This document shows positions 35,422-43,142 of a DNA stretch of 64,000 bases, piece by piece. Under the pieces are notes generated by a model that saw only the letters and a program-made list of their open reading frames with translations, was not told where the DNA came from and ran no database searches. Position numbers and translations under genes: made by a program. Origin of the DNA: Oceanospirillum sp048270425 (lineage in GTDB: Bacteria > Pseudomonadota > Gammaproteobacteria > Pseudomonadales > Halomonadaceae); NCBI GenBank assembly GCA_048270425.1, contig JBLWSY010000001.1, positions 558,001 through 622,000 on the forward strand, given 5' to 3'. Each line of letters starts with the position of its first letter. The first letter of the stretch is position 1.

Positions 35422-36116
35422 TAGGAAAGTTCCTCAAAGGCTGATTCTATGTGTTCCCTGATGACAGGTGCATCAATCAGCACCTCAGCCATAGACTCAA
35501 AGGCTTCAAGCGCCTGATCAGCATCGTTCTGGATCTGTTTCTCTGCCAGTCCCCAGCGGAGCACAAAGCAGATAACCGTTTCAATGGAGAAATGATGGCT
35601 TCGTTCGACACGTAACAGATTCTGCCAAAGCCAATTATTAACCTGACGCTCAACCTCTCCGGCTGCACCTTTCTGCATCAAAGGCTGGAGTTCAGCCAGA
35701 AGGGGTAGGGCAGTTTCCAGCCCAAAAGCCGGTTCATGCCAGTGCTGACGAATTCGTGTCGTCCAGCGCCCCAGTCCATAGAAGTGTTCCGGACCTTTAT
35801 CGCCCTGTTGTCGCTGACGAAGCGCCGCGAGAAGGCTTTGCCACTCAAGGCGGTTCTGAATGCACTGGCGAACCTCTTCAGATTCAATCTGAGTAAGCTG
35901 ATATTGCCACTGATATACCAGCTTCTGATCAGAAAGCGCCTCCGGCTGTTTAGAACCAAAGTTATAGAGGCTTTCTGCCAGTTTTAACTGTTGCTGATCT
36001 TCATCCGTTAGCATAGTCAGGCGACGATCCAGGGCAATCCTTGAGATCGGCATCTGTTTACACTTCGCTAGGGGTGGAAGATCAGGCAATGCGGTAACCA
36101 GGGTGTAGTAGCTCAC
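35421..36116 (-). CDS. DUF2764-like V-ATPase-associated protein (subunit C-like position)
   Basis: A 231-residue soluble, mainly helical protein beginning MSYYTLVTALPDLPPL, the type of N-terminus seen in the uncharacterised gene that sits between subunits E and A in Chlamydia-type operons. No separate subunit C (d) gene is visible, so it may take the place of the C subunit that links the rotor stalk to the membrane ring; this is inference. It contains no ATP-binding motif or membrane span. It overlaps the genes on both sides by one base each, so translation is coupled. Confidence 0.75.
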   Translation of the reverse strand: MSYYTLVTALPDLPPLAKCKQMPISRIALDRRLTMLTDEDQQQLKLAESLYNFGSKQPEALSDQKLVYQWQYQLTQIESEEVRQCIQNRLEWQSLLAALRQRQQGDKGPEHFYGLGRWTTRIRQHWHEPAFGLETALPLLAELQPLMQKGAAGEVERQVNNWLWQNLLRVERSHHFSIETVICFVLRWGLAEKQIQNDADQALEAFESMAEVLIDAPVIREHIESAFEELS

Positions 36117-36799
36117 TAGCGGATTACTCCCTCAAGCAGTGCACGGAAGCGGGGCTGCAGGTGTCTCAGCAGGAGCTGAGACACCGCTGAATCGGTCAGA
36201 TCCACCTCAACCTCTTTACCCACCAGACGAACCCGAATACCTGAGCCTGTGTGGGTATTAAAGCTGACCCCATCCCGCAACAGCTCAACAGACAGCGACT
36301 GAACAAACTGACTCAGACGGCCTGTTTTGTATTCATCTGCATTTCGGCGCAGTTCATCCAGTCCAATCACATTTTCCGGTAACAGCACCTCAACCTGTTC
36401 AGCTTCATCAAGGCCTGCTGATTTGGCAGTTCGTCCCACCAGTTCAAGTACCATACGCTGAACAAATTCCGGATTATTCATCTGCTGTTCGATAAGACGT
36501 TCAACCTGATCGGTAAAACTGCGCGCCAGGCTTTCCTTAACATCCAGCAGGAGATCACGGGCTGCCATTTTCAGTGCATCTTCACCGGCCTGTTGCTTCT
36601 GGGCAACCTCTCGCTTGGCCTTGCTGATCATGGCATCCGCTTCTTCACGAGCCTGTTTCAGCAGTAGGTCAGCTTCTTTTTCTGCATCACGCAGAATCTG
36701 TCCTGCTTCTGAACGGCCTTTATCAACGCCTTCCTGACGAAGCTTATCGATTAAGGCTTCAATACCGGATGAGGCGTGATTCTTTTCAATCTCAGTCAT
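36116..36799 (-). CDS. ntpE/atpE: V/A-type ATPase subunit E (peripheral stalk)
   Basis: 227 residues: a long charged N-terminal helix (about residues 10-110, with AEKEADLLLKQAREEADAMI) that would pair in the peripheral stalk, then a compact C-terminal domain that contacts the top of the head. It matches bacterial V-type subunit E in layout and length. It lies between the proteolipid K gene (27-base gap) and the DUF2764-like gene (one-base overlap). No G/H stalk partner is encoded in the operon. Confidence 0.9.
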   Translation of the reverse strand: MTEIEKNHASSGIEALIDKLRQEGVDKGRSEAGQILRDAEKEADLLLKQAREEADAMISKAKREVAQKQQAGEDALKMAARDLLLDVKESLARSFTDQVERLIEQQMNNPEFVQRMVLELVGRTAKSAGLDEAEQVEVLLPENVIGLDELRRNADEYKTGRLSQFVQSLSVELLRDGVSFNTHTGSGIRVRLVGKEVEVDLTDSAVSQLLLRHLQPRFRALLEGVIR

Positions 36800-36826
36800 A
36801 GCGGACTTCTCCCTGTTATAACCGGA

Positions 36827-37273
36827 TCAGGCTGGTACGCCAGCACTGATAACCAGAGCGAAGATAAAGGCGAAAACCGCAAAACCTTCAACGATAGCCG
36901 CTGGAGCCAGAGACATACCGAAAATTTCAGGACGGATCTTCGATACATTGATCGCAGAGGCGCAGCTGCGACCCTGATAGATGGCACTGAACATCAAAGC
37001 CAGACCACACAGCAGACCAATCGCCGCCAGACCCGGAGCATTACCCAGTGTCAGTTCACGGTTCAGAGCAAACATCACAACGATGCCGTAAATCGACTGA
37101 GAGGAGGGCATCGCAGAGATACCGATGTAACGCCCGTGACCCGTTTCTGTTTCCAACAGTGCTCCGGCAGCGGCCTGACCCGCCAGGGAGCAGCCAATCA
37201 TGCTGCCTATTGCACCCATCGCCATAGGACCGTACAAACCTGCCCATCCCAGGGCCAAGATCAGGTTATCCAA
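36827..37273 (-). CDS. ntpK/atpK: V/A-type ATPase proteolipid subunit K with Na+-type ion site
   Basis: 148 residues with four hydrophobic helices, i.e. a duplicated hairpin, forming the rotating membrane ring. The essential carboxylate is Glu129 (AAIVEGF). Met55, Ser58, Gln59 (MPSSQ) and Gln100 (YQGR) line up with the Na+ ligands Leu61, Thr64, Gln65, Gln110 and Glu139 of Enterococcus hirae NtpK; the Gln-Glu spacing (29) is the same. Sodium coupling is therefore likely but not proven. Only one carboxylate exists per four helices, as in V-type rings. The gene overlaps the end of subunit I by 13 bases. Confidence 0.93.
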   Translation of the reverse strand: MDNLILALGWAGLYGPMAMGAIGSMIGCSLAGQAAAGALLETETGHGRYIGISAMPSSQSIYGIVVMFALNRELTLGNAPGLAAIGLLCGLALMFSAIYQGRSCASAINVSKIRPEIFGMSLAPAAIVEGFAVFAFIFALVISAGVPA

Positions 37274-39042
37274 GGTGTTACCTCCTGTTTTGAAAAAGGC
37301 TGGAAGGGGTAACCTTCATCAGCCAGACTCCAGTTATAAAATTCGATCAGATTAAGACGTAAGCCATGAATCACACCGCTTACTACGGTAAGGACGAAAT
37401 TAAGCAGGTGACCTGCCAGCAAGATCAGAATATGCAGCAAAAGGCCAATACCCGGCAGTGCATTACCGACATCAGCCGCCAACTGGTTAAAGGTGATGGC
37501 TAATGAGGCACTGGCCAGTCCCAGTGCGAACAAACGCAGATAACTGAGCACATCACCAAAGATTTTGGTGACATTGGTCAGCGCCAACAGACCCGAGATC
37601 AGCCGACCGAGATTAAGGCCACTTTCCGCTGTAGAAAAGAGCAGAACCATGACCAATCCGATCGCAAAAACAGTCCAGTGCAGGACCGTAAATTCAGTGA
37701 GCCACCCGATAAGTGCAACCGTCACCGAAAGCGCCCAGCCAATCGAGGAGAGACTTTGATGGCTCCCCCTGCGAACCCAAGCCATCAGAAGGTTGGCCAA
37801 TACTAAATGAAGCGCACCTATGGTGATCGAAAGCTTCATCATGGCATCAAAGTCATTCAGATCGAGAATTTTCATGTCCCCGAGCAGAGATACCGGGGCT
37901 GAGGCACCAAAGTAGCTACCTACTAAAATACCCCAGAAAACACCAGCACCGGTAAGCGCCGCACCCATCGCCCTTAAGCGTCGCCCGGTTTCGGTGCCTT
38001 CCATCGCTTTCCATTTCCAGGCAATAACCGCACCAAACAACAGGGAGTAGCCTGCATCGGACATGATGATGGCAAAGAAACTGACAAAGGAGAAAAAGAC
38101 AACCCGTGACGGATCCCAACTACGGTAATTCGGCGTCTGAAAGAAGCTGACAACCTCCTGACCACCGCCGTATATCACAGGGTTTTCCAGATAGGTGGGC
38201 GGCGCTTCATCATCAGCGGGGTCTTCTTCAAGCAGAACCAATCCCTGTTCCTGCGCAAAATTTTCCAGTGCCTGCAGGTCACGAACGGCAACCCAACCCT
38301 GAAGTGCAAACACTTCACCGTAATCACGGGTCTGACCAGAGACTTCATCCAGCAGGGCCTGATTCTCGGTACTGGCAACACTTTGTTGCAGCAGAAAAAT
38401 CCAGCGGGTGAGGGCTTCACGCTCACCTTCAGCGGCTTCCAGCTGAATTTCGGTTTCTTCAAGCTGCTCTTTCAGCTCACTGAGGGGCACATAACCGGTA
38501 TGAGTACGAGGAACCGGCATGATGCTGGCATCGGGCTCATCCGGCGCAATAACCACGATATAGGTATGACGGTTATCACGATGTACCTGCATCCAAGGCA
38601 GGTGAGAAGCCTCAACATCCTGCATTTTGTAGTTGGGCACCAGGTAAAACCAGAGCTTCTCATGGTTCAGATCCGTAAGATCCGGCAGGGTGAACTCGCC
38701 CCAGGGTTCCAGATCTTTGATGCGTTTCTCCAGAAAATCCCGTTTCTCACTCAAACGAATACGATTCTGGCGGTTTCTATCAACCTGATGCAGGACTTTA
38801 TTCAGATCAAGCTGACTTTCGCGGGTCACCTGTCGACGCTTCTGAGGGCTGCCCAAAAGGTACTGCAAACAACGCTTAAGTAATTCAGGACTGGTATCTT
38901 CGACCTCTGAATTTGGCTTAGTCGCCGCATCAGATAAAGGAATGATATGCATAACACCAAGGGTCTGAATTGCATCCAGCATTTCCGACTTATTTTGGCT
39001 CATACCGATAATAGAGGCTTTTTTTAGCTTAAGAATACTCAT
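37261..39042 (-). CDS. ntpI/atpI: V/A-type ATPase subunit I (stator membrane subunit a)
   Basis: 593 residues. The N-terminal half (to about 330) is soluble and coiled-coil-rich, reaching the peripheral stalk. The C-terminal half has seven or eight membrane helices. The stretch DVLSYLRLFALGLAS carries the conserved arginine that interacts with the ring carboxylate, as in yeast subunit a (LSYLRLWALSLAH). Length is near the bacterial norm. It overlaps subunit D by 4 bases and K by 13. Confidence 0.95.
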   Translation of the reverse strand: MSILKLKKASIIGMSQNKSEMLDAIQTLGVMHIIPLSDAATKPNSEVEDTSPELLKRCLQYLLGSPQKRRQVTRESQLDLNKVLHQVDRNRQNRIRLSEKRDFLEKRIKDLEPWGEFTLPDLTDLNHEKLWFYLVPNYKMQDVEASHLPWMQVHRDNRHTYIVVIAPDEPDASIMPVPRTHTGYVPLSELKEQLEETEIQLEAAEGEREALTRWIFLLQQSVASTENQALLDEVSGQTRDYGEVFALQGWVAVRDLQALENFAQEQGLVLLEEDPADDEAPPTYLENPVIYGGGQEVVSFFQTPNYRSWDPSRVVFFSFVSFFAIIMSDAGYSLLFGAVIAWKWKAMEGTETGRRLRAMGAALTGAGVFWGILVGSYFGASAPVSLLGDMKILDLNDFDAMMKLSITIGALHLVLANLLMAWVRRGSHQSLSSIGWALSVTVALIGWLTEFTVLHWTVFAIGLVMVLLFSTAESGLNLGRLISGLLALTNVTKIFGDVLSYLRLFALGLASASLAITFNQLAADVGNALPGIGLLLHILILLAGHLLNFVLTVVSGVIHGLRLNLIEFYNWSLADEGYPFQPFSKQEVTPWIT

Positions 39043-39644
39043 GCCATACCTGCCTTAAGCCTTTTGTTCTTGGCAATCTTGGAGGTTACAACCCCGGCAC
39101 GCTCACTGTCAGATAGCGCAATACGGATTTTACGGATGTTTTTTTCAGCCTGAGGAATCAGAACCTTATCGAAGAGGTTCAGGCGTTGTGTGGTTTTACG
39201 AAGGCCAATTTCAAGTAACTCAAGACGTTTATGCAGCACCTGCTGTTTCAGCTGAAGCTCAACACTTTTTTTCAACAGCACGACCAAGGGGTCAAGCCAG
39301 TGTTCAGTCGCCAAAGCCGAGTAGGGGAGAACACGAAGCGATACGCTTTCCAGTTCCGGCAAGCGTATCCCCACCAGATTGATCTGCCTTAGGGAAAAAT
39401 CCTGAATTTCCACCAGGTCATTCACGCTGCCCTGATAATTCGACAACATCGGCAGTTGTTCTCGCACCTGCTTACGAAGATTCTGTAAGGTATCTTCAAG
39501 TTCGGTCAGGGCTTTACGGGAGTTAGCCCGTTCTGCCAGAAGCTGTTTCCGCTTAAGGTCCAGAGCGGGAACAAACTTCCGGTAGGCTTTAACTTTGCGA
39601 CCTTCTTTATTGAGGGTGCTTTTATTCAGTGCCAGCTTACCCAC
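39039..39644 (-). CDS. ntpD/atpD: V/A-type ATPase subunit D (central rotor stalk)
   Basis: 201 residues, almost wholly helical: N-terminal (LALNKSTLNKEGRKVKAYRKFVPALDLKR region) and C-terminal helices (LLEIGLRKTTQRLNLFDKVLIP) form the antiparallel coiled coil that turns inside the A3B3 head. The LFDKVLIP motif is characteristic of D subunits. It follows subunit B by 13 bases and overlaps subunit I by 4. No subunit F gene accompanies it. Confidence 0.94.
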   Translation of the reverse strand: MGKLALNKSTLNKEGRKVKAYRKFVPALDLKRKQLLAERANSRKALTELEDTLQNLRKQVREQLPMLSNYQGSVNDLVEIQDFSLRQINLVGIRLPELESVSLRVLPYSALATEHWLDPLVVLLKKSVELQLKQQVLHKRLELLEIGLRKTTQRLNLFDKVLIPQAEKNIRKIRIALSDSERAGVVTSKIAKNKRLKAGMA

Positions 39645-39657
39645 GCTTTAACTCCTG

Positions 39658-41055
39658 TCAGGCGTTTTCGGGGGAGTGTTCTTGTTCGCTCTGTGACGAG
39701 TTTCCATCTGTTTTGGGAAAGTACTTATCGATCAGGTTCTGCTTCATCAGCAGCTCCTCTTCTTTAAAGCACTGCGCCAGAATAGACCAACCGGTATCAA
39801 GGGCTTCTTCCAGAGGCATACTGACATCGATATCCATAAAGTTTTTCTGGAAAAGACGCCCAAACTTCAGTACCCGCTCGTCGAATTCACTCAGCTCAAA
39901 GGACATCGCCTGTTTCTGTTCGGCGTCCTGCGAAGCTGCATAGAAACGAATCAGAGTATTCATGATCTGACTATGATCCTCGCGGGTCACTTTACCAATC
40001 ACGTGTTGTTTCAGACGGGAAAGCGAGCCAAACGGGTCGATGACGCCGTTGTGCAGGTAAAACTGGCCTTCAGTGATATAACCCGTGTTATCCGGAACCG
40101 GGTGAGTCACGTCGTCACCAGGCATAGTGGTTACCGAAAGAATAGTTACCGAGCCAGCACCTTTGTAGTCACAGGCTTTTTCATAACGGCGAGCCAACTG
40201 AGAGTAGAGATCACCAATATAGCCTCGATTAGAAGGCACGTGCTCCATGGAGATACCCACTTCCTTCAAAGCATCAGCATAAGCTGTCATATCGGTTAGC
40301 AGCACCAGAACCCGCTTCCCTTCGTTTACGGCGTATCGTTCCGCCACTGCCAGTGCCATATCCGGCACCAATAGTGCTTCTACCGTGGGATCAGAGCCCT
40401 GATGCACAAACATCACGGTGCGGGCCGATGCCCCTACTTCCTCAAACGTGCGCTTAAAGAAATGGTAATCGTCGAAAATAAGACCGATGCCGCCAAAGAC
40501 AACAATGTCAGCATCAGCTTGAGCACCAATTCGGGCTAAGAGCTGGTTGTAAGGTTCACCCGCGACAGAAAAGATAGGGATTTTCTGACTTTCAACCAGA
40601 CAGTTAAACACGTCGATCATGGGTACATCAGTACGGATCATGCGTGATGCCAGAATGCGGCGGGCGGGGTTTACGGTTGGACCATCAATTTCGATACGGG
40701 GCTCATCGGTCAGAGCAGGACCACCATCAATGGGACTACCGGTACCAGAAAAGGTACGTCCTAAAATATTCGGCGAGAAGGTTACTTCCATCGGCCGCCC
40801 CAAAAAGCGAACTACCGAGTGCGTGGATAGCCCCTTAGTACCTGAAAAAACCTGCAGTGATACTTCTTCACCGTCCAGCAGAATCACCTGAGCCGACCGG
40901 GGTAAAATGGCTTGCCCTTCATCTTTACTCTCTATAAGAGCAAGATCGCCAAAACTGATCTGGGAAGCGCCATTTTCAGAGGTAGGGACATGTACTTTGA
41001 CAATATCACCAACAATTTCAAGAATTCGGGAATAGCGAATTAATAGCTGGGACAC
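39658..41055 (-). CDS. ntpB/atpB: V/A-type ATPase non-catalytic subunit B
   Basis: About 465 residues, matching the non-catalytic head subunit: IVGDIVKVHV near the N-terminus, LGRTFSGTGSPIDGGP, IFSVAGEPYNQLLARIG, and NRGYIGDLYSQLARRYEKA. It lacks a functional P-loop, as expected. The start is probably the GTG at 41055, because GGAGG sits five bases before it; the ATG at 41067 overlaps that GGAGG and has no ribosome binding site of its own, and the frame open to 41142 gives an atypical hydrophobic extension. It is the first gene of the operon; the promoter must lie in 41056-41304. Confidence 0.94.
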   Translation of the reverse strand: MSQLLIRYSRILEIVGDIVKVHVPTSENGASQISFGDLALIESKDEGQAILPRSAQVILLDGEEVSLQVFSGTKGLSTHSVVRFLGRPMEVTFSPNILGRTFSGTGSPIDGGPALTDEPRIEIDGPTVNPARRILASRMIRTDVPMIDVFNCLVESQKIPIFSVAGEPYNQLLARIGAQADADIVVFGGIGLIFDDYHFFKRTFEEVGASARTVMFVHQGSDPTVEALLVPDMALAVAERYAVNEGKRVLVLLTDMTAYADALKEVGISMEHVPSNRGYIGDLYSQLARRYEKACDYKGAGSVTILSVTTMPGDDVTHPVPDNTGYITEGQFYLHNGVIDPFGSLSRLKQHVIGKVTREDHSQIMNTLIRFYAASQDAEQKQAMSFELSEFDERVLKFGRLFQKNFMDIDVSMPLEEALDTGWSILAQCFKEEELLMKQNLIDKYFPKTDGNSSQSEQEHSPENA

Positions 41056-41304
41056 AACTACCTCCATGTATCGTAAACGGGCCAAAAGGGCAGCCAAACC
41101 AAAAAGATAGCACATAACGCAGGTGCAACATCGATTAAGCATACCCTAAATAATTAAGATGACTCCAAGATTACGGTTACAATTTGTCTCCGTTATTGAC
41201 TTGAGCCAAATCAATTAACCCTTTGAATGAACAAGCGTTTAATAAAAGCCCCTAGCCAAGGGAACGTCTTTTAAACCGCAAAAGACGATAAACAGCCAAA
41301 ATTA

Positions 41305-42915
41305 CTAAATTGCCGATACCACACGATTTCTGCCCGACTCTTTAGCCCGATACAACGCTTCGTCACCCTTTTTATAGGTTTCCGAAACATTGGCAGCACC
41401 TTGTTTCAAATAAAGACCAAAAGATGCTGTCACAAAGGGGGCTGCGGAATTGAACCTGTGTTCAATTTTCAGTGCTTCAATGGATTCCCTCAATGACTCT
41501 GCTACAGTTTCAGCTTCTTGCTGATTGGAAGCTTTGTAGAGCAAAGCAAACTCTTCACCACCCAGGCGGTAGGCAAGAGCCGATAATTTCTGCGCAAAAC
41601 CGGATACGCACTCTCCGATTCTAATAAGGACATCATCACCAGCCTGGTGGCCGTAGTTGTCGTTATAGCCCTTAAAATGATCGACATCGAAAATAAGAAA
41701 AGCCAGATAAGAATCTGAGCGGGCGACATCCTCTGAGACTCCGGCAAACGCTTCGTTAAAGTGCCGGCGATTGTAGAGGCCTGTCATTGGGTCAGTTACC
41801 GACAGCTCCTCGATGTACTTTTTGTCGGTTATATCCTGGCGTATCGCCGTATAGCCAACAATCACACCATTGGCATCGAGAAGAGGATCAATATGCACAT
41901 CAACCCAATAATGGGACCCATCTTTTTTGCGGTTTTTAAGCTCGCCCTGCCAGCTTTTACCGGCTTTTATCGTTTGCCACAGCTCTTTGTAGATACTGTT
42001 TTTCATATCCGGGTGGCGAACAATATTGTGGTTGCGCCCAATAAGCTCTTCACGGCTGTAACCTGAAATATCACAAAATGCCTGACTGACACTGCGAATA
42101 ATACCAACCTCATCGGTGCTTGAGGTGATGATGTAACGATCTACAGTATCAGCGTAATTACGGATCTGCTTGTAGCGAATCCGATTACTGATCAGAGTGA
42201 CCAGACGGCTGGCCAGCTCTTCGCGGGAAAAAGGTTTAACGACGAAATCGTTAACGCCGGATTTCAAAAGCTTGGCATCAAATGCCGGTCCCTGTTCTTC
42301 CATCGTAAAAAGAATGGGCAACCCCAGCTCATCATGCTCATTTCGGATAACACTGACGAGCTCCAACCCGGAACCAGCGTCAGATAAATGCCCGTCACAC
42401 ACTACAAAGGCAATATCTTTATGCCGGTCCAGTTCAACTTTTGCCTGCTCAATCCCGGAGACGCAAATCAGATCAAAACGGTAGGGGATCAGGTAGTTAA
42501 CAACGACCGAAGACTCAAGCTCGCAACCATTAGCAACCAAAACCTTCATGCCATGGGTAAACAATAAAAGTTCGGCCAATCGCACAGCATAAGTAATATC
42601 GTTACGGCTCTCTTTAACCACATAGTCAACAATAGGAAGTGAGGTGATTGAAGCCTGCAACGCATCACCAAAGGAGCCCGTTAGTGAAACCACAGGGATA
42701 TTCAAACCGATCAGTTTATAGATAACTTCGCCGCTGCTGGCATCCGGCAGAACGAGATCAGCAATAGCAACAAAATAGTCGTTACGGGCTAAAAGCTCGA
42801 TCATTTCAGCCATAGAGGCGGCGTGATGCACTTCAAAATAGTTATTGATAGCGAGTTCGCGGGAGATAGCTTTAGCAAAAAGCTTGCTATCCTCAATCAG
42901 CAAAAGTTTTTTCAT
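41305..42915 (-). CDS. Diguanylate cyclase response regulator (REC-REC-PAS-GGDEF)
   Basis: 536 residues. The first receiver (1-120) is complete with LIEDS and the acceptor Asp in IADLVLPD. The second (about 125-245) keeps an acceptor-like Asp in VVCDGHL and Lys in VKPF but lacks the usual acidic pair (VANGCE), so it is probably degenerate. A PAS domain (about 260-370) and a GGDEF domain (about 375-536) with active-site RLGGEEF follow. The RxxD inhibitory site is replaced by KLSA, so product feedback is probably absent. It synthesises cyclic di-GMP. It is divergent from the membrane hybrid kinase at 43143, whose PAS domain it resembles, suggesting a signalling pair. An 8-bp inverted repeat (41265-41272/41280-41287) lies just after its stop codon. 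Confidence 0.93.
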   Translation of the reverse strand: MKKLLLIEDSKLFAKAISRELAINNYFEVHHAASMAEMIELLARNDYFVAIADLVLPDASSGEVIYKLIGLNIPVVSLTGSFGDALQASITSLPIVDYVVKESRNDITYAVRLAELLLFTHGMKVLVANGCELESSVVVNYLIPYRFDLICVSGIEQAKVELDRHKDIAFVVCDGHLSDAGSGLELVSVIRNEHDELGLPILFTMEEQGPAFDAKLLKSGVNDFVVKPFSREELASRLVTLISNRIRYKQIRNYADTVDRYIITSSTDEVGIIRSVSQAFCDISGYSREELIGRNHNIVRHPDMKNSIYKELWQTIKAGKSWQGELKNRKKDGSHYWVDVHIDPLLDANGVIVGYTAIRQDITDKKYIEELSVTDPMTGLYNRRHFNEAFAGVSEDVARSDSYLAFLIFDVDHFKGYNDNYGHQAGDDVLIRIGECVSGFAQKLSALAYRLGGEEFALLYKASNQQEAETVAESLRESIEALKIEHRFNSAAPFVTASFGLYLKQGAANVSETYKKGDEALYRAKESGRNRVVSAI

Positions 42916-43142
42916 AGCGCCCCAAACAACGTTTTTTCACAACTTAATTACGATGAGGAGCCGCCATCCCGCAGGCTTTTGCTGGCATCCACTAAGTTCA
43001 TGCTAAGGTAGAGAAAATTGAAAAAAAAGCATCATCCAATGTTTTTTTATTTATGAGTACTTTATTATGCAAAACCCTTTTCAATTACAAGGTTTTATTG
43101 TCTTCTAGCAGTTGATTTATAAGTTTTTTCACAGAGAATACG

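Noticed and set aside
34810..35424. 204-codon plus-strand frame across V-ATPase subunit A
   Set aside because: Antisense shadow of a highly conserved gene; no independent coding signal.
41056..41142. N-terminal extension of V-ATPase subunit B with a Cys-rich hydrophobic start
   Set aside because: No ribosome binding site, and B subunits normally begin near the IVGDIVKV region; GTG 41055 has GGAGG.
41265..41287. Terminator after the diguanylate cyclase gene
   Set aside because: An 8-bp inverted repeat exists, but no T-run follows in the direction of transcription, so it was not called as a terminator.
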